Shown: positions 15,174-26,500 of the stretch, in pieces
How positions within the stretch are numbered: the first letter of the stretch is position 1
Layout: every line of letters starts with the position of its first letter
Assembly: GCF_900105475.1 (NCBI RefSeq)
Contig: NZ_LT629777.1
Coordinates: 4,588,001-4,652,000, forward strand
DNA length: 64,000 nt
Direction: 5' to 3'
DNA from: Pseudomonas asplenii
Lineage (GTDB): Bacteria > Pseudomonadota > Gammaproteobacteria > Pseudomonadales > Pseudomonadaceae
The notes under the pieces: model-generated
The model's input: only the letters and a program-made list of their open reading frames with translations
Databases searched by the model: none
What the model was told of the DNA's origin: nothing
Translations under genes and position numbers: made by a program

Positions 15174-18100
15174 TTGGTCAGAGAACCGAACGCCATGCTT
15201 ATCCAGCAATTGTTCGAGTCCCAGGTATTGCGTGCCCCCTCGGCCCCGGCGCTGAGTTTCATGGGGCAGGTCCTGAGTTACCAGCAACTCGACACCCGGG
15301 CCAATCGGCTGGCCCACCACCTGCGCTCAGCGGGCGTCGGTCCCGATACTCTCGTTGCCCTGTGCCTGCAGCGTTCGCCGCAGATGCTGGTGGCCGTACT
15401 GGCCGTGCTCAAGGCCGGCGGTGCGTACGTCCCGCTGGACCCCGCATACCCCGCACAACGCCTCGCGCACATGCTTGCCGACTGCACGCCACGGCTGGTA
15501 TTGACCCATGCCTGCGCGCTCGACGGTCTGAGCCCGGCGCTGGCGGGTCTGGCCGAACCGCCCGAGGTACTCGACCTGACGGACGAAGCCGCCTGGGCCG
15601 ATTGCCCCGAACACAATCTTCCAGCACCGTCCCTTGGCCTGAACGACCATCACCTGGCGTATGTGATCTACACCTCCGGTTCTACCGGCATGCCCAAGGG
15701 CGTGATGGTCGAACATCGCGGGCTGGTCAACCTGGCCCGGGTGCAGGGCCCGCTGTTCGCCGTCGGCCCCGGGGATCGGGTGCTGCAATTCGCGTCCTTC
15801 AGTTTCGATGCATCGGTCTTCGAATGGGTCATGGCCCTGACCCATGGCGCTTGCCTGGAGATCGTCGAGCCCGGTACGTTGCTGCTGGGCGACAACCTGA
15901 TGCAGGTGTTGCACGAACGGCGCATCAGCCATGCAACCCTGCCACCGCTGGTGCTCGCCGGGCTTGGCGAGCCGGCCGCATTACCCGAACTGGGCACCTT
16001 GGTGCTTGCTGGCGAGGCGCCAAACCCGGCGCTGGTGGCTGCCTGGGCGAAGGGGCGGCGACTGTTCAATGCCTACGGTCCGACCGAAACCACCATCTGG
16101 GCGACAGTCTACCGCTGTGACGAATACCATGACCCGCACTCGCCCGTGCCGATCGGCGAGCCGATCGACCAGGCCAGCGCGGTCCTGCTGGACGAGACCG
16201 GTGCTGCGGTGCGCCTGGGGGAGGTCGGCGAACTGTTCATCGGCGGCAGCGGTGTGGCCCGTGGCTATCTCCATCGCCCGCAACTGACCGCCGAACGTTT
16301 TATCGACAGCCCCTTCGTACCGGGCGAGCGCCTGTACCGCACGGGCGACCTGGCGCGCTTCGATCCCAATGGCCAATTGCTGTTTCTCGGCCGTAGCGAT
16401 TTCCAGGTCAAGGTCCGGGGTTTCCGGGTCGAGCCTGGCGAGATCGAGGCCTGTCTGAACGCCTTGCCGGGTGTCGAGAATTCCCTGGTGATCGCCCGCG
16501 AAGACACACCAGGAGAGCGGCGACTGGTGGCCTATTACCTGGCGGACAGTGAGATCACGCCGGCACAGTTGCGTGAACACGCCCGACAGACGTTGCCCGA
16601 CCACATGCTGCCGGCGGCCTGCATGCGCCTGGCGCAATGGCCACTGAACGCCAACGGCAAGCTTGATCGTCAGGCGTTGCCGGTGCCGGATGCCGGCGCG
16701 CTGATCAGCCGCGAGTATGTGGCGCCACAGGACGGACTGGAACAGTGGCTGGCGGGTATCTGGGCCGAGGTGCTGAACGTCGCGCGAGTCGGGCGCGAGG
16801 ACAACTTTCTTGCCCTGGGCGGCGACTCCCTGAGTGCCTTGCAGATCAGCGTGCGGGTGCGCGAACAGGGCGGTCGGCACCTGCCGCTCAAGAGCCTGTT
16901 TCTCGATGGCACATTGCATCAGGTGGCCCTGCGGCTGAGCGAGCCGCTGGCCGCCGGACCTGCCACCGAACCGCTGGTTGCCGCAGCTTCCTCGATCGCG
17001 CCGCTGTCCTACCAGCAAAGTGGCGTCTGGTGGTTGAACAGGGTGTCTGACGCCCGTGCCTATCACGCCCAGAGTGTGATCAGCATCCATGGCCGGATCG
17101 ATGAGTCGTTGCTGCAACGCTGTCTCGACGAGATCGTCGAGCGTCATGAGATCTTCCGCACCACCTTCCATGACGACGGCGAAGGAGTGCCTTACCAGCG
17201 TGTGCACGAACAGGCCCGTGCTGCCCTGAGCTGCATTGATATCCCGGCGGATGATGAGCAGGGCTTCATCGCAAGGGTCGAGCAGGAAGTGCACCGCGCC
17301 ATCGACGTCGCGCGCCTGCCGCTGGTGCGTTGGCTGTTGGTGCGGCGGGGTGTCGAGGCCTACGCGCTGGTGCATATCGAACACCACTTCGTGCACGACG
17401 GCTGGAGCGCTAACCTGTTTCTCCAGGAACTGCTGCATCTCTATCAGTTTCACCACGGCGAACGCAGCGATCCGCTACCGGCACCGGGCGCGCAATACGC
17501 TGACTACGCCCGCTGGCAGCAGAGCGCAGCGGCCGAGATCGAGTACGAGCGGCAGATGCAGTTCTGGAGGCAGCAGTTGCAGGACGCGCCCTTCACCCTG
17601 CCGTTGCCCACTGACCTCCCTCGGCCGGCCCAGCGCAGCGGACGTGGCCGGCAACTGCGCCTGGAATTGCCTGCCGAACTGACCACCCGGCTGCGCCGCT
17701 TCAGCGAAGCCGAAGGGGTCACGGTCTTCACCACGTTGTTTACAGTCTTCCAGTTGTGGCTGGGCCGACGTTGCGGCATCGAGGATTTCTTGGTCGGTTC
17801 GGCCGTGGCCAACCGCAAGTCGGTGGCCTACGAGCGCTGCCTGGGGATGTTCGTCAACAGTGTGGTGATCCGCGCCGATCTCAGTGGTGCACCGACCTTG
17901 CGCCAGCTACTGGGCCGCACGGCCGAGCGGATGCTCGATGTCTACGACCATGAAAGCGTGCCTTTCGAGCGGCTGGTGCGCGAGTTTCAGCCCAGCCGTT
18001 CGCTGTCACGCAATCCGCTGTTCCAGGTGGCCTTCAGCTTCCACAACTCGCAGATCCCACGACTGCAGGGACCAGGGTTCGATCTCTCGCTGTTCGAGGC

Positions 18101-21100
18101 CTACAGCAACCAGACGGCGAAATTCGACATCGAGGTGGTGGTGATTCCCCGGGGCACCCGCGCCGATAATCCCGACACGCTGTCGCTGCTCTGGAACTAC
18201 TCGGCTGACCTGTTCAAGGAAGAAACCATGACCCGCTTGCGCGACAATTATCTGCAGTTGCTGGGGCAATGCCTGGAGGCGCCAGAGCGCCGCCTTGACA
18301 GTGAGTCGGTGATTGGCACTGAAGAACGCGACCGGCTGTTGAGCGAATGGAACGAGGTGAGCCATGCCGCCCAGCCGCCACGCTGCCTGCACCACCTGTT
18401 CGAAGAACGGGTGGCACTCGATCCCTGGGCACCGGCGGTCAGCCTCGACGGACAGACCCTGGGCTACGGCGAACTGAACGTCCGTGCCAACCGTCTGGCG
18501 CGCTACCTGCGTACTCTCGGCGTTGGCCCCGATGTGCTGGTGGGCCTGTGTGTCGAGCGCTCGCTGGACATGCTGGTGGGCCTGCTGGCCATTCTCAAGG
18601 CCGGTGGCGCCTATGTGCCGCTCGATCCGGTCTATCCGAGTGAGCGTCTGCACCTGTTACTCGCCGACAGTGCCCCGGCGGTGGTGCTGACCCACGCCGC
18701 CGCCAGGCCCAGCCTGACGGCCGCCTGCAAGGGCTTGGCCAGCAAGCCACGCCTGCTGGACCTGGAAACGGACGCCACGCGCTGGGCCGAACGGCCCGCC
18801 GACAATCTCGACCCGCAGGAGCAGGGCCTGACCCCGCATCACCTGGCCTACGTGATCTACACCTCCGGCTCCACCGGCACGCCCAAGGGCGTGATGATCG
18901 AGCACGCCCAGGTGGCCCGTTTGTTCAGCAGCACTGCCGCGCAGTTCGACTTCAATGCCGACGATGTCTGGACCCTGTTCCATTCTTTCGCCTTCGACTT
19001 TTCGGTCTGGGAAATCTGGGGCGCGCTGCTCCATGGCGGGCGTCTGGTGATCGTGCCGAGCCTGACCAGTCGGACCCCGGCGGACTTCTACCAGTTAATC
19101 TGCGAGCAGGGCGTGACGGTGCTCAACCAGACCCCGAGCGCATTCCGCAGCCTGCTCGCTGCCCAGGCGCGCAGCACGGCCGCCCACAGTCTGCGCCAAG
19201 TGGTGTTCGGTGGCGAAGCCTTGGAAATGACCGCGCTCAAACCGTGGTTCACCGATCCGCGCAACAGTGACACGCAACTGGTCAACATGTACGGCATCAC
19301 CGAAATCACCGTGCATGCAACCTATCTGGCGCTGCGTGCCGAAGATGCCGAACAGCCTGGCAGCCCGATCGGCCGCAAACTCGCGGATCTGCGCTGCTAC
19401 CTGCTCGATGCCGCCGGGCAGTTGCTGCCGATCGGTGCCGAAGGCGAAATCCATATTGGCGGCGCCGGGGTTGCCCGCGGCTATCTGAATCGCGCGCAAC
19501 TGACCGCCGAACGCTTTATCGACAACCCCTTCGTCCCCGGTGAGCGCCTGTACCGCACGGGCGACCTGGCGCGCTACCGGGCCGATGGCAGCCTGGAGTT
19601 CCTTGGCCGCAACGATTTCCAGGTGAAGATCCGTGGTTTCCGTATCGAGCTGGGTGAAATCGAAGCCTGCCTGACCCGTTGTGCCGGGGTCCGCGATGCG
19701 CTGGTCATTGCCCGTGAGGACACGCCCGGCGAGCTGCGTCTGGTGGCGTACTACACGCTCGCCGAGGGCACTGCACCGAACGTCGAGGCACTGCGAGCAC
19801 AACTGGCGGCGGCCTTGCCGGAGCACATGGTTCCGGCCGCCTATGTCAGCCTGGAGGTGCTGCCGCTGACCGCCAACGGCAAACTCGACCGCAAGGCCTT
19901 GCCGGCCCCCGATGACAGTGCCTTTGGCACCCGACCGTTCAGTGCTCCGCAAGGGCCGGTGGAAACCGCCCTGGCCGAGGCCTGGGCCCATGTGCTCGGC
20001 CGTGAGCGGATCGGTCGCGATGACAATTTCTTTGCCTTGGGCGGGCATTCGCTGTCGGCCCTGCGAGTACTCGAACGCCTGCGTCGGCAGGGTATCGAGC
20101 TGGATGCCCGGTTGATGTTCAGCGTCCCGGTATTGCGTGAGCTGGCCGCTGGTGTCGACGTGGCGCAGCTCGCGGCCCCGATTCCGCCCAATGGCATTGT
20201 TCGTGGCCAGCCGATCAGCCCCGCCTGCCTGCCGCTGGTCGACCTGGAGCAACGGCAGATCGACGCCATCGTCGCCACGGTCGAGGGGGGCGCGGACAAC
20301 GTCCAGGACATTTATCCGTTGTCGCCGCTGCAGGAAGGCATGCTGTTCCACCATCTGATGGCGCGCAAGGGCGATCCGTATCTGCTCTGGTGCCTGATGA
20401 GCTTCAGCGACCGAGCGACCCTGGAGCGTTATGTGGGCGCGCTGGAAACCGTCGTCGCTCGTCACGACATCCTGCGCACCTCAGTGTTCTGGGACGACCT
20501 CGATGAGCCGGTGCAAGTGGTCTGGCGGCAGGTTGACGGCCTGGTCGAAGAGTTGCACCTGGACCCGGCCGAAGGCGATATCTCCACGCAACTGCGCCAG
20601 CGCTTCGACCCACGACACTACCGGCTGCCATTGGACCGGGCACCGCTGATGCGCCTGGTGATCGCCCGGGACGAGGCCAGTGGGCGCTGGCTCGGCCTGC
20701 GCCTGTTCCATCACATCATCGACGATAACACCTCGCTTAAGCAGTTGAATGCCGAGGTCGAGGCGTTGCTCGACGGCAACGCGGCCAGCCTGTTGCCGGC
20801 CTTGCCTTACCGCAATTTCATCGCGCAACGGGTCAAGGGCGGCGACCTGCCGGCCCAGGAACAGTTCTTCCGCGACATGCTGGCGGGGATGAGCGAACCG
20901 TCCGCACCGTTCGGCCTGCTCGACATCCAGGGCGATGGCAGCGGTGTCGGCGAGGCCCGGCTGATGCTCGACGCCGGCCTCGGCCAGCGTCTGCGCCAGT
21001 CGGCCCAGGCGTTGGGCGTGAGTCCGGCCAGCCTGTTCCACGTCGCCTGGGGGCAGGTGGTGGCGCGCACCAGCGGTCGCCACGACGTGATGTTCGGCAC

Positions 21101-23474
21101 CGTACTGTTCGGGCGCCTGTACGGCGGGGAGGGGGCCGAGCGCATCCTCGGGCCTTTCATCAATACCTTGCCGATCCGTATCGACCTGGCCGCCGAAGGC
21201 GTGGCGGCCTGTGTCCGCCGCACCCATGGCTTGCTGACCCGACTGTTCGAGCACGAACATGCCTCGCTGGCCCTGGCTCAGCGTTGCAGCGCCATCGCCT
21301 CGCCAACGCCGTTGTTCACCAGTCTGCTCAACTACCGACATAGCGAGCGGGCGACCGAAGGCGGTGACTCGACCTCCGGGGCCTGGAAAGGCATCGAGGT
21401 ACTGGGCGGCGAAGAGCGCACCAACTATCCGCTGGTGCTGGCCGTCGACGACAGCGGCGCAGGGTTCCGCATCGGTGCCCAGGTTTGCGCCGCACTCGAT
21501 GCGACACGCACCTGCGCAATGATGCAGCGGGCCTTGGAAAGCCTGGTCCAGGCACTTGAGGAGGCCCCCCAAAGCCGTGCCGACCGCTTGGATATTCTGC
21601 CCGCCAGCGAACGCCGGCAGTTGTTGCACAGCTGGAATCTGCCGGCGCCGGACGCGGGCGGCAGTGATTGCCTGCACCAGGCATTCGAACGCCAGGCTGC
21701 CCGGCAGCCTGCGGCCGTGGCACTCATCTGCGATGGCATCAGCGTCGCTTATGGCGAACTGAATGCCCGGGCCAATCGCCTGGCGCATCACCTGCGCCAG
21801 CGCGGTGTCGGCCCGGAAGTCCGGGTGGGTTTGTGTGTCGAACGTTCGGTGGAAATGCTGGTGGGCCTGCTGGCGATTCTCAAGGCCGGCGGCGCCTATG
21901 TGCCGCTGGACCCGGCGTATCCCGGCGAGCGCCTGGCCTATCTGTTGCAGGACAGCGGCGTGGCACTGGTACTCACCCACGGCGCGACCCGCGCGTTGCT
22001 GGCCGAGACCCGGCAAGGGCTGGCGAATCCGCCCGAATGCCTCGACCTCGACAACGAAAGCTGGGCCGACTGCCCGGCGGACAACCTCGACCCGGCGCAC
22101 TTGGGCCTGACACCGGCCAACCTGGCCTATGTCATCTATACCTCGGGTTCGACCGGCCAGCCCAAGGGCGTGATGGTCGAGCACCGCCAGATCACTCGGC
22201 TGTTCGCTGGCACTGCCGCGTTGTTCTCGTTCAACCGCGATGATGTCTGGACGTTGTTCCATTCCTTTGCCTTCGACTTCTCGGTCTGGGAAATCTGGGG
22301 TGCGCTGTGGCATGGCGGGCGTCTGGTGATCGTGTCGGCGCTGACGAGCCGTGCTCCGGCAGATTTCTACCGGTTGCTCTGCGAACAGCGGGTGACCGTG
22401 CTCAACCAGACACCCAGTGCGTTCCGTGGGCTGCTTGAGGCCCAGAGCCGCAGTGAGTCGACCCACAGCCTGCGCTGCGTGGTGTTTGGCGGCGAAGCGC
22501 TGGAAATGACCACGCTCAAGCCGTGGTTCGCCGACCCGCGCAACAGCGACACGCAACTGGTCAATATGTACGGCATCACCGAGATCACCGTGCACGCAAC
22601 CTACCTGGCGTTGCGCGCCGAAGATGCCGAACGCAGCGGTGCCAGTGCCATTGGCCGGCCTCTGGCCGATCTGCGCTGCTACCTGCTCGATGCGGCAGGG
22701 CAACTGGTGCCGATCGGTGTCGAAGGCGAGATCCATATCGGTGGCGCCGGTGTTGCCCGTGGCTACCTCAACCGTGCGCAATTGACTGCCGAGCGCTTCA
22801 TTGACAGCCCGTTCGTGGCAGGCGATCGGCTGTACCGCACAGGCGACCTGGCGCGCTATCGCGCCGATGGCAGCCTGGAATACCTCGGGCGCAACGACTT
22901 CCAGGTGAAGATTCGCGGCTTTCGTATCGAACTGGCGGAAATCGAAGCCTGCCTGGGCCGTTGCCCGGGCGTACGTGAGGCGGTGGTGCTCGCCCGCGAG
23001 GACCAGCCGGGCGACCTTCGCCTGGTGGCCTACTACACCACCGGCGACGTGGCAGCGGATGTCGGCGACCTGCGTGCACAGCTTGCCGCGACCTTGCCCG
23101 AACACATGGTGCCGACGGCTTATGTCCGGCTGCAAAGCCTGCCGCTGACCACCCACGGCAAGCTTGACCGCCAGGCATTGCCGCGTCCTGACGAAAGCTC
23201 CCATGGGGGGCTCGGTCATGTCGCGCCGAGCACGCCCATCGAGCTCGCCCTGGCCGAAATCTGGTGCGAGGTGCTGCGTTGCGAGCGGGTCGGCCTGACC
23301 GACAATTTCTTCCAACTGGGCGGTCATTCATTGCTGGCTACCCGGATTGTCGCCCGTATCGACGATCTGCTGGGCATCGAATTGCCGATGCGGGTGATGT
23401 TCGATCATCCGACCATCGAAGCGCTGCTCGATTACCTCTTTACCCAGGCGCAGGACACCCGCGCTTCCCCCTGA
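15174..23474 (+). CDS. NRPS 1: A-T-C-A(Thr)-T-E/C-A(Thr)-T
   Basis: This 2766-aa megasynthase starts directly with an adenylation domain, so it probably begins the peptide chain. A1 spans about 1-500 (YVIYTSGSTG near 163; pocket resembles aromatic GrsA-type, low certainty) and T1 has GGDSL near 549. C2 carries HHFVHDG near 737. A2 (about 1065-1560) has pocket residues reading DFWNVGMVHK, the Thr code; T2 has GGHSL near 1623. C3 (about 1690-2120) has the extended HHLxxxxGD motif of dual epimerisation/condensation domains and HHIIDDN as catalytic motif. A3 (about 2160-2660) is again DFWNVGMVHK, then T3 near 2717. There is no release domain, so the chain must pass to NRPS 2. The TTG at 15174 has AGAGG six bases upstream; the ATG at 15195 is the alternative start. 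Confidence 0.93.
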   Translation: MVREPNAMLIQQLFESQVLRAPSAPALSFMGQVLSYQQLDTRANRLAHHLRSAGVGPDTLVALCLQRSPQMLVAVLAVLKAGGAYVPLDPAYPAQRLAHMLADCTPRLVLTHACALDGLSPALAGLAEPPEVLDLTDEAAWADCPEHNLPAPSLGLNDHHLAYVIYTSGSTGMPKGVMVEHRGLVNLARVQGPLFAVGPGDRVLQFASFSFDASVFEWVMALTHGACLEIVEPGTLLLGDNLMQVLHERRISHATLPPLVLAGLGEPAALPELGTLVLAGEAPNPALVAAWAKGRRLFNAYGPTETTIWATVYRCDEYHDPHSPVPIGEPIDQASAVLLDETGAAVRLGEVGELFIGGSGVARGYLHRPQLTAERFIDSPFVPGERLYRTGDLARFDPNGQLLFLGRSDFQVKVRGFRVEPGEIEACLNALPGVENSLVIAREDTPGERRLVAYYLADSEITPAQLREHARQTLPDHMLPAACMRLAQWPLNANGKLDRQALPVPDAGALISREYVAPQDGLEQWLAGIWAEVLNVARVGREDNFLALGGDSLSALQISVRVREQGGRHLPLKSLFLDGTLHQVALRLSEPLAAGPATEPLVAAASSIAPLSYQQSGVWWLNRVSDARAYHAQSVISIHGRIDESLLQRCLDEIVERHEIFRTTFHDDGEGVPYQRVHEQARAALSCIDIPADDEQGFIARVEQEVHRAIDVARLPLVRWLLVRRGVEAYALVHIEHHFVHDGWSANLFLQELLHLYQFHHGERSDPLPAPGAQYADYARWQQSAAAEIEYERQMQFWRQQLQDAPFTLPLPTDLPRPAQRSGRGRQLRLELPAELTTRLRRFSEAEGVTVFTTLFTVFQLWLGRRCGIEDFLVGSAVANRKSVAYERCLGMFVNSVVIRADLSGAPTLRQLLGRTAERMLDVYDHESVPFERLVREFQPSRSLSRNPLFQVAFSFHNSQIPRLQGPGFDLSLFEAYSNQTAKFDIEVVVIPRGTRADNPDTLSLLWNYSADLFKEETMTRLRDNYLQLLGQCLEAPERRLDSESVIGTEERDRLLSEWNEVSHAAQPPRCLHHLFEERVALDPWAPAVSLDGQTLGYGELNVRANRLARYLRTLGVGPDVLVGLCVERSLDMLVGLLAILKAGGAYVPLDPVYPSERLHLLLADSAPAVVLTHAAARPSLTAACKGLASKPRLLDLETDATRWAERPADNLDPQEQGLTPHHLAYVIYTSGSTGTPKGVMIEHAQVARLFSSTAAQFDFNADDVWTLFHSFAFDFSVWEIWGALLHGGRLVIVPSLTSRTPADFYQLICEQGVTVLNQTPSAFRSLLAAQARSTAAHSLRQVVFGGEALEMTALKPWFTDPRNSDTQLVNMYGITEITVHATYLALRAEDAEQPGSPIGRKLADLRCYLLDAAGQLLPIGAEGEIHIGGAGVARGYLNRAQLTAERFIDNPFVPGERLYRTGDLARYRADGSLEFLGRNDFQVKIRGFRIELGEIEACLTRCAGVRDALVIAREDTPGELRLVAYYTLAEGTAPNVEALRAQLAAALPEHMVPAAYVSLEVLPLTANGKLDRKALPAPDDSAFGTRPFSAPQGPVETALAEAWAHVLGRERIGRDDNFFALGGHSLSALRVLERLRRQGIELDARLMFSVPVLRELAAGVDVAQLAAPIPPNGIVRGQPISPACLPLVDLEQRQIDAIVATVEGGADNVQDIYPLSPLQEGMLFHHLMARKGDPYLLWCLMSFSDRATLERYVGALETVVARHDILRTSVFWDDLDEPVQVVWRQVDGLVEELHLDPAEGDISTQLRQRFDPRHYRLPLDRAPLMRLVIARDEASGRWLGLRLFHHIIDDNTSLKQLNAEVEALLDGNAASLLPALPYRNFIAQRVKGGDLPAQEQFFRDMLAGMSEPSAPFGLLDIQGDGSGVGEARLMLDAGLGQRLRQSAQALGVSPASLFHVAWGQVVARTSGRHDVMFGTVLFGRLYGGEGAERILGPFINTLPIRIDLAAEGVAACVRRTHGLLTRLFEHEHASLALAQRCSAIASPTPLFTSLLNYRHSERATEGGDSTSGAWKGIEVLGGEERTNYPLVLAVDDSGAGFRIGAQVCAALDATRTCAMMQRALESLVQALEEAPQSRADRLDILPASERRQLLHSWNLPAPDAGGSDCLHQAFERQAARQPAAVALICDGISVAYGELNARANRLAHHLRQRGVGPEVRVGLCVERSVEMLVGLLAILKAGGAYVPLDPAYPGERLAYLLQDSGVALVLTHGATRALLAETRQGLANPPECLDLDNESWADCPADNLDPAHLGLTPANLAYVIYTSGSTGQPKGVMVEHRQITRLFAGTAALFSFNRDDVWTLFHSFAFDFSVWEIWGALWHGGRLVIVSALTSRAPADFYRLLCEQRVTVLNQTPSAFRGLLEAQSRSESTHSLRCVVFGGEALEMTTLKPWFADPRNSDTQLVNMYGITEITVHATYLALRAEDAERSGASAIGRPLADLRCYLLDAAGQLVPIGVEGEIHIGGAGVARGYLNRAQLTAERFIDSPFVAGDRLYRTGDLARYRADGSLEYLGRNDFQVKIRGFRIELAEIEACLGRCPGVREAVVLAREDQPGDLRLVAYYTTGDVAADVGDLRAQLAATLPEHMVPTAYVRLQSLPLTTHGKLDRQALPRPDESSHGGLGHVAPSTPIELALAEIWCEVLRCERVGLTDNFFQLGGHSLLATRIVARIDDLLGIELPMRVMFDHPTIEALLDYLFTQAQDTRASP

Positions 23475-23484
23475 GACCCTGGGA

Positions 23485-23533
23485 GCGACCCGGCCCACAA
23501 GGCCGGGTCGCGGCGTGCGGGGCGAATCACGCC
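23485..23533 (+). other. Tandem hairpins between NRPS 1 and NRPS 2
   Basis: A perfect 11-bp stem GCGACCCGGCC/GGCCGGGTCGC with a 5-base loop (23485-23511) is followed at once by GGCGTG/CACGCC (23512-23533). No T tract follows, so complete termination is unlikely. An mRNA-stability or partial-attenuation role in the longest gap of the four-megasynthase block is plausible. Confidence 0.55.
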
Positions 23534-23578
23534 CCAGGAAACCAAGAAAAATAATGCAGTCATCGACGGAAGCCTCTC

Positions 23579-26500
23579 ATGTTCGACAAAACCTCGTTGC
23601 GTGAAATGACGCCGGCACAGTTCGCCGCTTTGCACAAACGGTCGAAGATCATTCCGGCACCGCGGGGCAGCACGCCGCCACGGGCTTCCTTCGCGCAGCA
23701 GCGGCTGTGGTTTCTCGCCCAACTGGCCGGAGGTGGCGACGCCTACCATGTGCCGTTCGGGTTGCGCCTGCACGGCGCCCTCGACCGGCCGGCGCTGAAA
23801 CGGGCGCTGGATTGCCTGGTTGCCCGTCACGAATCCTTGCGCACGACCTTCGTCGCCGATAACGACGAGGTGCTCCAACTGATCGCGGCGGCCGATTGCG
23901 GCTTTTCCTGGCAGATCCACGATCTCGCCACGCATACGGACCCCGAGGCGCAGGTGGCAAGCCTGGCGGACGAGGAGGCCGGGGCTTCGTTCGATCTGCA
24001 TAACGGCCCGCTGTTTCGCGGGCGTCTGCTGATCCTCGGTGAACAGGCGCATGTCCTGCTGCTGACCCTGCACCACATTATCTGCGACGGCTGGTCGATG
24101 GCGGTACTGACCCGCGAACTGGGCGAACTCTACGAGGCCTTTCGCCAAGGGCTGGACGACCCGTTGCCAGCACCGTCGTTGCAATACGCCGACTACGCCC
24201 GATGGCAGCACGACTGGCTTGCCGAGCAGAGTCAGGCCGGTCACGGCGACTACTGGCGTGACACCCTGGCCGGGGCACCGGCCTTGCTGGAGTTGCCCGG
24301 CGACCGTCCACGCCCGGCGTTGCAGCAGTACCAGGGTGGTTTCGAGCCGTTGCTGCTTGATGAAACCCTGACCCAGCAACTCAAGGCCCTGAGCCTGCGT
24401 CATGGCACCACGCTGTTCATGACCTTGCTGGCCGCCTGGGCGGTGGTCCTGGCACGGCTGTCGGGTCAGGACGACATTCTGATCGGCACTCCGGTGGCGA
24501 ACCGCACTCGCCGGGAAACCGAGGGGCTGATCGGCTTTTTCGTCAACACCCTGGTGCTGCGGCTGTCGTTGGCCGCAGCGCCGACCTGCGTGCAACTGCT
24601 CGAACAGGCCCGTGCGGTGGCACTGGGTGCCCAGGAACACCAGGAACTGCCGTTCGAGCAGGTGGTGGAACTCCTCAATCCGCAGCGCAGTCAGGCCTAC
24701 AGCCCGCTGTTCCAAGTGATGTTCGCCTGGGAAAACACCGAGCCCGGTGCGTTGCAATTGGCCGGCCTGGACAGCCAGCCACTGCGCAGCCGTCATCAGG
24801 CGGCCAAGTTTGACCTGACGCTGGTGCTGGCCGAGCAGGACGGTCGCATCAGCGGTGGCCTGGAGTACGCCAGCGCGTTGTTCGACGTAGCAACGGTGAC
24901 ACGTTTTGCCGGCTACCTGCGCCAGGTTCTCGAAGGTATGGTGACGCAGCCACAGCAGTCGGTCGCGGCATTGCCGCTGCTCAGTACCGATCAGCGCGAT
25001 AGCCAGTTGCGGGACTGGAGCGGCAGCGAACAGGCTTTCGACGCCCAGTGTTGTCTGCACGAGCGCTTCGAAGCGCAGGTGCGCCGTGATCCCCAGGCCA
25101 TTGCCGTGCGCTGTGGCAACGACAGCTTCACTTATGGTGAACTCAATGCCCGGGCCAATCGCCTGGCTCATGAACTGCGGGCCCTGGGCGTCGGCCCGGA
25201 CGTACGCGTGGGCCTGTGCCTGGAGCGTAGCCTGGAGATGCCGCTGGCGGTGCTGGCGGTGCTCAAGGCTGGCGGTGCCTATGTGCCGCTGGACCCTGGC
25301 TACCCGCAGGCGCGGTTGCGCCACATGCTGATCGACAGCGCGCCGGCGGTGCTGTTGAGCCACGGTCCGGCCCGCCAGGCACTGCGCGCGGCTCTCGACG
25401 GCGTGGCAGAACAACCGGTGCTGCTCGATCTGCACGAGGATGCCCCGCGCTGGGCCGACCAGTCGGAACAGGACCTGGCGCCGCACACGCTTGGCCTGAC
25501 CTCGCGTCACCTGGCCTATGTCATCTATACCTCGGGTTCGACCGGTCAGCCCAAGGGCGTGATGGTCGAGCATCGTGGCTTGCTGGCGGTGAGCGCCGCC
25601 TGGGAAAATCTCTACGCCCTGCGCCCGGGCCTGCGCCACCTGCAGATGGCCGGGTTTTCCTTTGACGTGTTCAGCGCCGACCTGATCCGCGCCCTGTGTT
25701 TCGGCGGCGAACTGGTGCTGTGCCCACGCCAGGTGCTGATGGATCCGCCGGCGCTGTACCGGCTGCTGCACGAGGCGCAGATCGATTTCGCCGACTTTGT
25801 ACCTGCGGTCCTCAACCCGCTGCTGGCCTGGGCCGAGGAAACCGGCCATGGGCTGTCGTTCCTCTATACCGTGGTCTGTGGCTCGGATACCTGGAGTGCC
25901 CATGGCGCCCGCCAGTTGCGCGCGCTGTGTGGCGAGGCGGTGCGCATCGTGCACGCCTATGGGGTGACCGAGGCCAGTATCGACAGCACCTGCTTCGAAT
26001 TTCCGGCCCAACCAGCGCCCGACGCCAGTTTGCCCATCGGCCGGCCACTGGCCAATACCCGCGTCTATTTGCTGGACGCCCTCGGCGCGCCGGTACCGCC
26101 CGGCGTTGCTGGCGAATTGCATATCGGCGGCGGTGGTGTCGCCCGCGGCTACCTGAACCAGCCACAACTGAATGCCGAGCGCTTTATCGACAACCCGTTC
26201 GTGGCCGGGGATCGCCTGTACCGTACCGGCGACCTGGCGCGCTGCCGAGCCGACGGCAACCTGGAGTTCCTCGGCCGTAACGACTCCCAGGCCAAACTGC
26301 GGGGGCTGCGGCTGGAACTGGGCGAAATCGAAGCACGCCTGGTCGACGTCGCCGGGGTTCGTGACGCGGTGGTGCTGTTGCGCAGCGATGCAGACGCACC
26401 GCCCAGGCTGGTTGCCTACTACGTTGAAACCGAGGCCGGAGTCACCAGCCCTGGCATCTTGCGCGAACAGTTGGCGCTGAACCTGCCTGACTACATGCTC

